Shown in pieces: positions 36,622 through 43,528 of a stretch of DNA of 64,000 bases. How positions within the stretch are numbered: the first letter of the stretch is position 1; every line of letters begins with the position of its first letter. A model generated the notes under the pieces. That model did no database searches. It was given only the letters and a program-made list of their open reading frames with translations, and had not been told where the DNA came from. This stretch comes from Acidobacteria bacterium 28-1. Lineage in GTDB: Bacteria > Acidobacteriota > Blastocatellia > Pyrinomonadales > Pyrinomonadaceae. Location of the stretch: positions 1 to 64,000 of the forward strand of contig MWYZ01000038.1 of NCBI GenBank assembly GCA_002050365.1, written 5' to 3'. Position numbers and translations under genes: made by a program.

Positions 36622-37174
36622 CCGATTGAAATCAGTATTAACCAAACCCGAAGAAAGCGTTTTTTCGGGAGAATGTCTAGAAACGCAACTGCGAATAACT
36701 GCGGAAACTCCGCTTAAGTTAGTTTCCGCAGTTATTCGCAGTGACGAGTTTAGACATTTTCCCAAAAACAACTATGAACTTGCAGACATCAAAAGCGAAA
36801 AACTTCACGAAGTCTTAAACCGATTTATCGAAAGCGGAATCACATTTGACGTTTCCGCCGACGATTTTCAAATCATTGACCGGGCGCAAATCTTGAAGGC
36901 TTCGGACAAGGAATTTCTCAAACTGAACGGCGCGGCAATTCTCTGCCAACTTCAACAATCGCTTTTGATGAAACACTTGTTTTCACATTCGCCGGAACAG
37001 TTTGAAGATTTTTGTTTTGAGATAATGGAACGGGAATCTCTAAACTCACCACTGCGAATAACTGACAAAACTCGATTCGAGATTTACTTTGAAGCGGTGG
37101 AAAGCGTCACGCGCAAGTGGTTTGCGGGTTTGCTTGGTGAAGAGTTAGACCCGGTATCGGATTTTATAAACTAA
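36608..37174 (+). CDS. Uncharacterised element protein containing a large inverted repeat
   Basis: This 188-aa frame overlaps the primase gene end. Residues ~20-53 are encoded by a 49-bp inverted repeat. A third direct copy encodes residues ~142-155, so the peptide LRIT recurs (TQLRITAET, SPLRITDKT). The rest is helical and charged. No family is recognised. The repeat may matter as DNA (origin or binding sites) more than as protein. Confidence 0.55.
   Translation: MKWNNRLKSVLTKPEESVFSGECLETQLRITAETPLKLVSAVIRSDEFRHFPKNNYELADIKSEKLHEVLNRFIESGITFDVSADDFQIIDRAQILKASDKEFLKLNGAAILCQLQQSLLMKHLFSHSPEQFEDFCFEIMERESLNSPLRITDKTRFEIYFEAVESVTRKWFAGLLGEELDPVSDFIN
36661..36769. repeat. Long inverted repeat, possible replication origin
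   Basis: Arms 36661-36709 and 36721-36769 are inverted copies separated by 11 bp. The inner 22 bp match perfectly (ACTGCGAATAACTGC and its complement), and the outer part has six mismatches in 21 bp plus another near the end. A third copy, in direct orientation, lies at 37032-37072. These behave like iterons directly after a primase gene. Confidence 0.75.
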
Positions 37175-37262
37175 AAGGCATAGCAAGGGCAGCCTTTGAC
37201 AATAAAAACGCGCCATAGGACGCGCAAAAATCAGGAAAATTAAACAAACAGGAGAAAATACT

Positions 37263-37613
37263 ATGAATTTTAACAATGAACTAATAAAAGACAAAAACGA
37301 ATTTGCCCGCGTCGTTCGCAAAATACAAGCATCCGGGATTACTGATGACGAAGAAATCAGCGAAATAATAGTGCGTGATTACCGGCATCTTTTTCGCGAA
37401 CTAAACGAACTCGAAAAGGAAAAAGCCGCTCACCAAGCGGAAACCTCTCTAATTGAGAAGGTTGTGGCGGAATCTAACCGGGAAAGTATCGAAGAAAAAG
37501 GGCATCCGGCTTTTGTGTGCCAGCGTATTGACGGCGTGAAGCAATTCAGACTATACGACGCTCTTACACAGGCAGAGATTGCCGAACTCAAAACAAACGG
37601 AATAATTCTTTAG
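37263..37613 (+). CDS. Uncharacterised element protein
   Basis: This 116-aa protein is mostly helical with a Glu/Lys-rich middle (FRELNELEKEKAAHQAETSL) likely to form a coiled coil, then a short beta-like tail (FVCQRIDGVKQFRLYDALTQ). AGGAG precedes the ATG. It is followed 2 bp later by the next small gene. No family is recognised. Confidence 0.6.
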   Translation: MNFNNELIKDKNEFARVVRKIQASGITDDEEISEIIVRDYRHLFRELNELEKEKAAHQAETSLIEKVVAESNRESIEEKGHPAFVCQRIDGVKQFRLYDALTQAEIAELKTNGIIL

Positions 37614-37615
37614 TT

Positions 37616-37813
37616 ATGCAAAAAACAAACGCAAAATACACGCTAATGCTTCACAATAATCGGCATTTAATCATCAAGACATCCGAAAACGGCAACCCGC
37701 ACGTGATTGCCGAATGTTACCTTGAGCAAACAGCCGCTCAAATCTGCCAACTTTTAACAGATGCGGCGGACGCTGATTTAACTCCGGAAAATAACCAAAC
37801 AGAGCGGAAATAA
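37616..37813 (+). CDS. Small uncharacterised element protein
   Basis: This 65-aa protein reads like a small alpha/beta domain (KYTLMLHNNRHLIIKTSENG, then NPHVIAECYLEQTAAQICQLL). It starts 2 bp after the previous stop, so it is probably translated from the same mRNA. No family is recognised. Confidence 0.5.
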   Translation: MQKTNAKYTLMLHNNRHLIIKTSENGNPHVIAECYLEQTAAQICQLLTDAADADLTPENNQTERK

Positions 37814-37849
37814 CCGAAACGATAGAAATTTAGAGATTTTGATAGATAT

Positions 37850-38206
37850 ATGCCAAAACAAGCGAACAAAGAAAAAATACTGATTGCATTGATTGAAACA
37901 CCTTCAATCCGTGAAGCGTCAAAAAAATCCGGCATCGGCGAAGCGACCATTTACCGATATTTACAGGATAAGGATTTTCTTGCCGAATACCGAAACGCCC
38001 GAAGGCAAACGGTTGAATCGGCAATCGCACAGATGCAAAGCGCGGCATCCGAAGCGGTTGAAAGGTTAAAGGAACTGCAATACTGCGAAAATCCGGCGGT
38101 TGCGGCTCGATGCGCTCAAATTATTTTTGAAAATTCCATTAAAGGAATGGAAACGACCGATATTTTACAAAGATTGGAGATGCTGGAAAATGAACATTTT
38201 AAATAG
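37850..38206 (+). CDS. Phage-type helix-turn-helix protein (phBC6A51-like)
   Basis: This 118-aa protein has an N-terminal HTH (ILIALIETPSIREASKKSG, GEATIYRYLQDKDFLAEYRN) followed by a long helix with QTVESAIAQMQSAASEAVER. This resembles the phBC6A51 family, phage proteins related to small terminase or packaging-associated HTH proteins. It hints at a phage-derived ancestry for the element, though no large terminase is present. It overlaps the next gene by 17 bp. Confidence 0.65.
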   Translation: MPKQANKEKILIALIETPSIREASKKSGIGEATIYRYLQDKDFLAEYRNARRQTVESAIAQMQSAASEAVERLKELQYCENPAVAARCAQIIFENSIKGMETTDILQRLEMLENEHFK

Positions 38207-38405
38207 ATTGAAGAAAATCGAAAACCAAATAACCGAAAACGATTCTGAATTTTGCGCGTGTCAGAAGCAAGCCGCGTTTAGAATTATCGAAACGCCGGAA
38301 GATGATGTTGAAGATTCAACCGCCATCTGTGCGGCGTGCCTCAAACCGCACGGCGAACCGATACACGCCGCTTTTAATATAAAGACAATCGGAGAAACTA
38401 AATGA
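38190..38405 (+). CDS. Small zinc-binding protein, first of a tandem pair
   Basis: This 71-aa protein starts MNILNRLKKIEN and carries CACQ near residue 21 and CAACLKPHG near residue 48, two cysteine pairs likely to bind zinc. It shares its N-terminal 9 residues and cysteine layout with the next gene. The stop overlaps the next start (ATGA). An upstream frame extension is not needed. Confidence 0.6.
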   Translation: MNILNRLKKIENQITENDSEFCACQKQAAFRIIETPEDDVEDSTAICAACLKPHGEPIHAAFNIKTIGETK

Positions 38406-38677
38406 ATATTTTGAACAGGCTAAAAAAACTCGAAAGTGAAGTAATTGGCGATTCAACCTTCTGCGATTGCAACGGGACGGAGCAGAAGGTTGAATTTCAG
38501 AAGCGCACTGTCGAATACGATGCTTACGCAACGGGCGTTTACGTGGCGTATCAAAATTCCGAAACGGCAAAAAAACTTGGGCTTGAAACGCCAAACGAAC
38601 CGCCGACAGTAGAGAATTGTCCGGCGTGCGGCAAACCGATAAACAAGCGCGTGATAATTCTCGAACTTATTAAATGA
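38402..38677 (+). CDS. Small zinc-binding protein, second of a tandem pair
   Basis: This 91-aa protein starts MNILNRLKKLES. Cysteine pairs are in FCDCNG and NCPACGKP, the same pattern as its neighbour, with a longer middle (KRTVEYDAYATGVYVAY). The two genes appear to be diverged tandem duplicates. It overlaps the next gene through ATGA. Function unknown. Confidence 0.6.
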   Translation: MNILNRLKKLESEVIGDSTFCDCNGTEQKVEFQKRTVEYDAYATGVYVAYQNSETAKKLGLETPNEPPTVENCPACGKPINKRVIILELIK

Positions 38678-38871
38678 AAATGGAGAAAATAAATATGAAC
38701 GACAAAATAACGAAAAACGAAGAACATTTCAACGAAATTCGCCGAAAAAAAGAGGCGGAAAACGAGGAAAAGCGTAGCCAAACAAAACGGCGGCTTGAAT
38801 CTGAATTTAACCGCCCGGATAACAATGTGATTGAAAAATTTAGAGGAGAAAATAATGAAAAAATTAGCTGA
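38674..38871 (+). CDS. Small highly charged protein
   Basis: This 65-aa protein is rich in Glu, Lys, Asn and Arg (NEEHFNEIRRKKEAENEEK) and is predicted to form one long helix. It starts on the ATGA at the end of the previous gene and overlaps the start of the next by 17 bp. No family is recognised. Confidence 0.45.
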   Translation: MKMEKINMNDKITKNEEHFNEIRRKKEAENEEKRSQTKRRLESEFNRPDNNVIEKFRGENNEKIS

Positions 38872-39490
38872 AATAAAAAAAGGACTTGATTCGACTAACG
38901 CGAGAATTGCCGAACTCGAAACCGAGCTTAACAAGCAAACGGCGACCTTTGAAGCCACTCAAACGGCGTTCATCGCAGGCAAGGCGAATTTGCCCGCGCT
39001 TCACACCGAACAATCGAAATTATCGCTCCTCACGCAAGCGATTGAATCGTTAGAAGCAACTGCAAACGAATTGCGGACTACTTTTAACGAAGTCACGGCA
39101 GCCGAAACGCGGACTGCTTTAATCGAATCGGCAAGGGTAGCCGGGCGATGTGCCGAAACTCTTTTTGATGAAGCACTCGCTGACAGGCGCGAGCTGGATG
39201 ACGCAATCGGCGAACTTGCCGAAAAGTTCACCGACAGGATGCTTGAATTTCACGCGAAACGAAAATCATATTTGAAGTCACGCGGACAGCTTGAGCCGAC
39301 CACAAAAATTCCCGAAATTTCCGACGATGCTATCCTGCTGCTCGAAAAAAACCACCTAAATTTTCCGTCGATTCGATTCGGTTTGAGCTTTCAAGCGGCT
39401 TGCGAAGTAATTGAAAAAGAGCGGGAAAAATCAGAATTAGCCAAACGCCAAGCCGAAAAAGCGCGGCAAATGTCGTCCGGCAGATATTAA
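38855..39490 (+). CDS. Coiled-coil element protein
   Basis: This 211-aa protein starts at ATG 38855, chosen because a GAGGAG site lies at 38843-38848. A larger frame begins at 38831. It is almost wholly helical, with heptad-like stretches (LDSTNARIAELETELNKQ, VIEKEREKSELAKRQAEK). It resembles scaffold or structural coiled coils in phages but no family is recognised. It is the last gene of the rightward operon, before a GC-rich hairpin. Confidence 0.65.
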   Translation: MKKLAEIKKGLDSTNARIAELETELNKQTATFEATQTAFIAGKANLPALHTEQSKLSLLTQAIESLEATANELRTTFNEVTAAETRTALIESARVAGRCAETLFDEALADRRELDDAIGELAEKFTDRMLEFHAKRKSYLKSRGQLEPTTKIPEISDDAILLLEKNHLNFPSIRFGLSFQAACEVIEKEREKSELAKRQAEKARQMSSGRY

Positions 39491-39531
39491 ATCGGCGGGC
39501 TGGAGTGTTTCTCCGTCTCACATACCGCCGA

Positions 39532-39569
39532 CTTTGGCGGGCGCGGCTGCCAAAGCTCGCCCGCCAAAG
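39532..39569. other. GC-rich perfect hairpin downstream of the operon
   Basis: The arms CTTTGGCGGGCG (39532-39543) and CGCCCGCCAAAG (39558-39569) form a perfect 12-bp stem with a 14-nt loop. No T tract follows directly, so it may be a structural or regulatory hairpin. The rest of the 250-bp gap up to the lipoprotein gene is AT-rich with no other feature. Confidence 0.65.
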
Positions 39570-39742
39570 CTAACCAAAAAACCTGCTAAAACCAGCTAAA
39601 ACCGCCGAAAATCACCCCTCGCCAAAAAAAGCCGTGAGCGTTAAACTTGCGACTTTTGGTGTTGCGAGTTATTATTCACGAACGTCAAAGGCTGATTGCT
39701 TCAAAAACTAAAAAGGCTAATCAGATTTGGAAACTATTAAAA

Positions 39743-40231
39743 ATGAAAAACCTAAATAAATCAGTTTATGTAGCAATTTGTGTTTTAGCCGTTACTCTCG
39801 GATGCAAGCAGGCAAAAGTCGACAATGATGCCGCGCCGGTCGCTAGCCAACCGATAAATACTTCTACATCAGCAAACACAGTAGAAAGTGTCAGCACAAT
39901 TAAATGGAGTGATTACGACAATGTTTATAACATCAAAAGCGAATCTACCGATATGCAGAAAGAAGCCTTATGGAAACGCTTTGAAGGGCAAACGGTAACT
40001 TGGCAAGGCACTGTCTCGGAATTCAGCGAAGGCATGCTCGGCGGATATTTGATTAGTATCGAAATGAATCCCGATACACCGACCGGCGACATTATTTTAA
40101 CGCTCAAGGAAAATCAGAAAGAAAAGGTGGCGAGTTTAACCAAAGGAGAGAAAATCTCATTTGTCGGCAAGCTAAAAACTCACGGTGGCGCGACGCTGCC
40201 GCTTTTGATGGATGAGGGTGAGATAAAATAA
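39743..40231 (+). CDS. Lipoprotein with OB-fold-like domain
   Basis: This 162-aa protein has a type II signal (VYVAICVLAVTLGC), so the lipobox Cys is at residue 18 and it is lipid-anchored. A low-complexity linker follows, then ~100 residues resembling the tRNA_anti-like OB fold (WKRFEGQTVTWQGTVSEF, YLISIEMN, GEKISFVGKL). The substrate is unknown. It is element cargo. The longer frame from 39647 lacks a signal and was not used. Confidence 0.7.
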   Translation: MKNLNKSVYVAICVLAVTLGCKQAKVDNDAAPVASQPINTSTSANTVESVSTIKWSDYDNVYNIKSESTDMQKEALWKRFEGQTVTWQGTVSEFSEGMLGGYLISIEMNPDTPTGDIILTLKENQKEKVASLTKGEKISFVGKLKTHGGATLPLLMDEGEIK

Positions 40232-40295
40232 ATCATTTAATTTATATATGTGAGAGTAATAGGATTGAGAGATACAAATACTTTCACCAACAAAG

Positions 40296-40330
40296 AAAAA
40301 GGGCTGTGATTAAAAATCATCCTTTTTTTT
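40296..40330 (+). terminator. Possible terminator after the lipoprotein gene
   Basis: A weak hairpin (AAAGG...TCCTTT with an inner TGATT/AATCA stem) is followed by T's. It lies 65 bp past the lipoprotein stop. Confidence 0.4.
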
Positions 40331-40505
40331 CTTCAATAATTTAACCCTTACCAATGGAGTATGCCTGATTTTCATAGCTTCCTATAAACTATACCTATTG
40401 AGACATTACAAAAACGTGTCTTAAATAGTGTCTCAACAGGATTTTCTCATAACGTCTAAAAGGTTTTAAGACAAGTCCCGGACAATTGTTTAGTTCTTTA
40501 TCCTG

Positions 40506-40577
40506 TGCGTGCGCCACGCTTACGATATGTTTTTTGTGCAATTTGTAGATTACGAAAACACGCGTGCGAGCGTGGCG
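40506..40577. repeat. Inverted repeat TGCGCCACGCT
   Basis: TGCGCCACGCT near 40506-40516 is repeated inverted as AGCGTGGCGCA near 40569-40579. The open frame across this stretch (40395-40604) has no protein-like features. It is a short palindromic element of unknown role. Confidence 0.5.
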
Positions 40578-40586
40578 CAAATCAAA

Positions 40587-40608
40587 AGCCGTGAGTAACA
40601 TCACGGCT
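40587..40608 (-). terminator. Terminator hairpin
   Basis: The arms AGCCGTGA (40587-40594) and TCACGGCT (40601-40608) face each other across a 6-nt loop, with an A run on the left. It is placed to end leftward transcription from the small gene and DoxX gene. Confidence 0.65.
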
Positions 40609-40664
40609 CTTCTATTTTCCTTAGTATGGAGGTAGCTGCCCGCGCCCTCACGTCCAATGATTTG

Positions 40665-40802
40665 TTAGCTTGCATCTTTATTTTCACCACGCACTTCAGC
40701 AACATCATACTTTCGATTGTATGTGCCGCGCCAAGCACGAACATAAATATCTTGACACGACTTATCAAGCCAATCCCAACCCGACACTAGTTGGGACAAC
40801 AT
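40665..40802 (-). CDS. Small protein, 45 aa
   Basis: An ATG at 40802 opens MLSQLVSGWDWLDKSCQDIY, continuing VRAWRGTYNRKYDVAEVRG and ending at TAA 40665-40667. The composition looks coding rather than random. It lies between the DoxX gene and a terminator. It may be the end of a larger lost gene, since the frame stays open for eight codons before the ATG. Function unknown. Confidence 0.4.
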   Translation of the reverse strand: MLSQLVSGWDWLDKSCQDIYVRAWRGTYNRKYDVAEVRGENKDAS

Positions 40803-40890
40803 TGAAAAACGGTTTGCTCTTTCGATTTATACTTAGCAATCTTGCTGACGATGAAAGAGTTTGAGATTTGGTCAGAAGGCAACAAAGGTT

Positions 40891-41733
40891 CTACGGTGTT
40901 CGGATAGTATCCTCCGGCGCGTTGTGGTATTCGTTCAGACATTTGTCGAGTGGTTCGCCGTTCTTATGAATACAATCACAGAAATTTTCACCGGCTTTGA
41001 TTTTGCTACTGTCTTTAAATTGTCTGTTACATTGCGCTAAAGTGTTGCGGGGCTTAATGCTGTAAAGACTTGGAATGCCCACGACACAAACGACAACGGC
41101 GGCAAACACTCCGGCAAAGAAAAGTGTCGGGAATTTATCGTTAAGAAGCTGTTTGAAAAAAATGCGGAAACGCGCATAAAGTAAGCGTATTCCGTGCCGG
41201 GAAAAGACGGCACGCTGACCCGCGCTTTCTTGAGTTTGAACATCGCTTTCAAGGCTTTTCCGGTTTGTTGTGTCATTGGCATTTGCCTGACGATTAAACG
41301 GAAGAATGTATTTCCATTTCTCGTAATTCCAGCCGAGCAGATACAAATTCGCCAGCACCATTAAAGGCGCGGTAAAAAGCGAGCCGTCAAAACGCAGCGC
41401 ATACGTCAGAATACAAATATTTAGGATAATCGGAAAATAAAGAAACGCGCCGAGCGTCACCGTGCGCGGTATCAACAGCAGAATCGCCGCCGTCACCTGC
41501 ACCACGCCGATAAATGTGTAGTAATAACCCGTATGGTGCAACGCTTCCAAATAATGCCCCATCGGGTGATTAACGGATAAGCCGCTGGCGAACCGCTCGT
41601 CCATAATTTTGACCATCCCCGAAGGGAAAAATCCGGCTGCCAAAGCCAGACGACAAAAAATAGAAAAAAGCCAAAGCCATCTGTTTTCCTTTGCCTGCAA
41701 ATGAAGTCGGTCAAGTGTCGAGGCAATACTCAT
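40891..41733 (-). CDS. DoxX-like membrane protein with cysteine-containing tail
   Basis: This 280-aa protein's residues ~20-135 carry four DoxX-like helices (FSIFCRLALAAGFFPSGMVK, YTFIGVVQVTAAILLLI, ILNICILTYAL, LMVLANLYLLGWNYEKW). A further helix near residue 205 (FPTLFFAGVFAAVVVCVVG) leads to an exported tail with Cys in AQCNRQFKD, FCDCIHKNG and LDKCLNEYH. DoxX relatives often take part in redox or thiol chemistry. Its role on this element is unknown. Confidence 0.75.
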   Translation of the reverse strand: MSIASTLDRLHLQAKENRWLWLFSIFCRLALAAGFFPSGMVKIMDERFASGLSVNHPMGHYLEALHHTGYYYTFIGVVQVTAAILLLIPRTVTLGAFLYFPIILNICILTYALRFDGSLFTAPLMVLANLYLLGWNYEKWKYILPFNRQANANDTTNRKSLESDVQTQESAGQRAVFSRHGIRLLYARFRIFFKQLLNDKFPTLFFAGVFAAVVVCVVGIPSLYSIKPRNTLAQCNRQFKDSSKIKAGENFCDCIHKNGEPLDKCLNEYHNAPEDTIRTP

Positions 41734-41825
41734 AAATGTTTAGAACGTAATTACTCGGAAAAAAGTTTTCAAATAAAACAGCGTCGTTCGCTTTCCAAAC
41801 AGAAGCAAACTGTTTCCATTCGGAA

Positions 41826-41855
41826 AAAGCCGCAAGTTTTAACGCTTGCGGCTTT
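41826..41855. terminator. Bidirectional terminator hairpin
   Basis: The perfect 11-bp arms AAAGCCGCAAG (41826-41836) and CTTGCGGCTTT (41845-41855) are flanked by an A run on the left and a T run on the right. It separates the 43-aa gene's operon from the DoxX gene. Confidence 0.8.
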
Positions 41856-41879
41856 CTATTTTTTTACATAAAGGTTGTT

Positions 41880-42011
41880 TTACCAATACATAACATTTCG
41901 TGCTATTTCAGCATTGCACTCTTCTAAAGTTCCGCGAAAAGTTTCGCGGCTGTATAAATAAATCGAATAGCTGCCATCTCTATTTCGTTCAATTTCAACT
42001 GTTTTTCTCAT
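41880..42011 (-). CDS. Small protein, 43 aa
   Basis: The protein reads MRKTVEIERNRDGSYSIYLY, then SRETFRGTLEECNAEIARNV and ends MYW. The beta-hairpin-like start and helical end look like a real mini-protein. Its ATG overlaps the end of the upstream 239-aa gene by 17 bp, and a terminator lies just downstream, so it is the last gene of that operon. Function unknown. Confidence 0.6.
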   Translation of the reverse strand: MRKTVEIERNRDGSYSIYLYSRETFRGTLEECNAEIARNVMYW

Positions 42012-42714
42012 TTTTCACCTCCGCCTTTTTCATTTCCTCGAGATTGAACAGAACACTTTCAGGGGAACGCCAATCGCTTGGAGTGTCGGAAAGCTCGTCT
42101 GCCATCACATTAAATAACTGTGTCGGCATCGCGTCGTTTTTCATCACAGATGATATTTGACTTGCAAGTAATCTTAAATCACCGTCGCGGGTCGCGTCTG
42201 AATTTTCGCCGATAAGCTGCAAAGTGTCTTCGGCAAGTGTTTTTGGTTTCGGTTGTTCGGGTTGTGTTTGGGCTTCCGGCGCGGGCGCGTCGTTCAGGCT
42301 GTCGGCTTCTATTGGCGTTTCTAATTCAATGCCGTGTTCGTCTAAGCCTCTTTCGGCAAGAAGGGCTTTTTCCCAATTTCGTTTGTCTTCGTCGTGCTTC
42401 ATTGTCCAGGTGAAAAGATACTCTTTCAAATCTGCTATAAAATCCGGCACGTCAAAATTCTTATGTCTGATTGAAAGCATTTCAAAAAGTTCTAAAAAAT
42501 GCCCGTGTCCCCACTCACCATTATATTCAGTAACAACACTTGAGCCAGTCGTAACCGATAAAATATCACCGATTAAGGCTTTTGCGCGGTCAAGCGTTTT
42601 TACTTTGAAGTCATACGCTTTTGCGTCGTCGTCCAAAGTTATCAATAGTTTTTGATAACTCGTTAATTCTTTATTTTCCGTTTTGTTTGTTTTTGTTGTA
42701 TTATTTTCTCTCAT
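41995..42714 (-). CDS. Uncharacterised element protein
   Basis: This 239-aa protein has a helical N-terminal half (ELTSYQKLLITLDDDAKAYD, FKVKTLDRAKALIGDIL), an acidic/proline-rich linker near residues 140-160 (ETPIEADSLNDAPAPEAQTQ) and a helical C-terminus. It has a strong AAAGGAG site. It is in one operon with the SWIM-type gene upstream and the 43-aa gene downstream. No family is recognised. Confidence 0.6.
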   Translation of the reverse strand: MRENNTTKTNKTENKELTSYQKLLITLDDDAKAYDFKVKTLDRAKALIGDILSVTTGSSVVTEYNGEWGHGHFLELFEMLSIRHKNFDVPDFIADLKEYLFTWTMKHDEDKRNWEKALLAERGLDEHGIELETPIEADSLNDAPAPEAQTQPEQPKPKTLAEDTLQLIGENSDATRDGDLRLLASQISSVMKNDAMPTQLFNVMADELSDTPSDWRSPESVLFNLEEMKKAEVKNEKNS

Positions 42715-42794
42715 TGTTAGAAACTCCTTTTAATTTTTAATAATTGATCGGAAAGAAGGGCTTAGTTTGCTGATACTTCCTAAGCCTTTCGTTT

Positions 42795-43196
42795 TTAGTT
42801 GATTCTTATGCCCGCTATGCGCTCCGCTTTGACTTGAACCGTCGGCTTGAGATACGGGATTTCTTCGGCTTGAACCGTCGCATCTTCCGTTTCCAGATAA
42901 AGCCGAATCAATCGAGCGGCGGCACGGTGGAAACACGGGCTGCCTTGCTCAAATGCGCGGCACTGGCAGACTCCGTTTGACGTGTAGATGTTATTGCTCT
43001 TCTGGCTCCAGATGAGCAGGGATTTGTCCGCTTCCTGCCAAGTCATAAAGACGTTTTCTTCAATCTCGACGACGGCTTTGGCAATGGCGCGAATCCAACG
43101 TGTCTTTGTTTTCGCGTCGGTTACGGTCTGCTCAACCTTGCTCAATGAATCGGCGATAACTTTTCCGAATCTGTCTTTGTTTTCGATTTGTAACAT
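42795..43196 (-). CDS. SWIM-type zinc-finger protein
   Basis: This 133-aa protein has a SWIM motif CxCx(n)CxH in NGVCQCRAFEQGSPCFHRAA, preceded by a beta strand (LLIWSQKSNNIYTS), the usual SWIM layout. The N-terminal ~65 residues are helical. SWIM proteins bind nucleic acid or protein partners and occur near phage and plasmid recombination genes. It is driven by a consensus promoter overlapped by an operator, so it is probably tightly controlled. Confidence 0.75.
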   Translation of the reverse strand: MLQIENKDRFGKVIADSLSKVEQTVTDAKTKTRWIRAIAKAVVEIEENVFMTWQEADKSLLIWSQKSNNIYTSNGVCQCRAFEQGSPCFHRAAARLIRLYLETEDATVQAEEIPYLKPTVQVKAERIAGIRIN

Positions 43197-43246
43197 TTTA
43201 GTTTTACTCCTTTGGTTTAGATTTAGTTAATAACTTAACTTTCTAA

Positions 43247-43275
43247 AGTATAGCGAAGTCGCTAGTGTCTGTCAA
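43247..43275 (-). promoter_or_regulatory. Consensus sigma-70 promoter for the SWIM operon
   Basis: On the minus strand TTGACA (43275-43270) and TATACT (43252-43247) are exactly 17 bp apart. One operator copy fills the spacer. Confidence 0.75.
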
Positions 43276-43299
43276 GTTAATAATAGCGAACTTGCTAGT
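43251..43299. promoter_or_regulatory. Two near-palindromic operators
   Basis: Two 16-bp sites, TAGCGAAGTCGCTAGT (43251-43266) and TAGCGAACTTGCTAGT (43284-43299), are 33 bp apart start to start, about three helical turns. One blocks the minus-strand promoter and the other the -35 of the plus-strand promoter. The neighbouring HTH protein is a candidate to bind them. Confidence 0.75.
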
Positions 43300-43320
43300 T
43301 TTTTGGAAATAATTTATAAT
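43292..43320 (+). promoter_or_regulatory. Promoter for the HTH/DUF2846 operon, probably leaderless
   Basis: TTGCTA (43292-43297) and TATAAT (43315-43320) are 17 bp apart. The ATG at 43328 lies 7 bp after the -10, so the mRNA should start at or next to the start codon. Confidence 0.65.
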
Positions 43321-43327
43321 CGTTTGG

Positions 43328-43528
43328 ATGGCGAATAAAAAAGGAAAATTATTAAGCGTAAAAGATGCCGCCGCCGCGTTGGATTTGTCGGAGCAAAGAA
43401 TCAAACAGTTGATTTATGAAGGAAGGTTGTGGGCTGAAAAAATCGGCAACCAGTGGATTATTGTTGAATCGGATTTAGAAGCCGTCAGAGACCGGCAGAC
43501 CGGCAGACCGGCAAAGGAAAAGAAATGA
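43328..43528 (+). CDS. Small helix-turn-helix regulator (excisionase/MerR-like)
   Basis: This 66-aa protein is essentially one winged HTH: LLSVKDAAAALDLSEQRIKQ, then LIYEGRLWAEKIGNQWIIVE, with a basic tail. It probably binds the paired operators just upstream. The mRNA appears leaderless. Its stop overlaps the next gene (ATGA). Confidence 0.75.
   Translation: MANKKGKLLSVKDAAAALDLSEQRIKQLIYEGRLWAEKIGNQWIIVESDLEAVRDRQTGRPAKEKK

Noticed and set aside
39532-39569. Integron attC site
   Set aside because: The hairpin is perfect, but the conserved end triplets of attC and an integron-type integrase are missing.
40395-40604. Minus-strand 69-aa frame
   Set aside because: It runs through a palindromic repeat and a terminator and has no protein-like pattern.
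40670-40864. Plus-strand 64-aa frame
   Set aside because: The opposite strand holds a more convincing 45-aa gene over the same bases.
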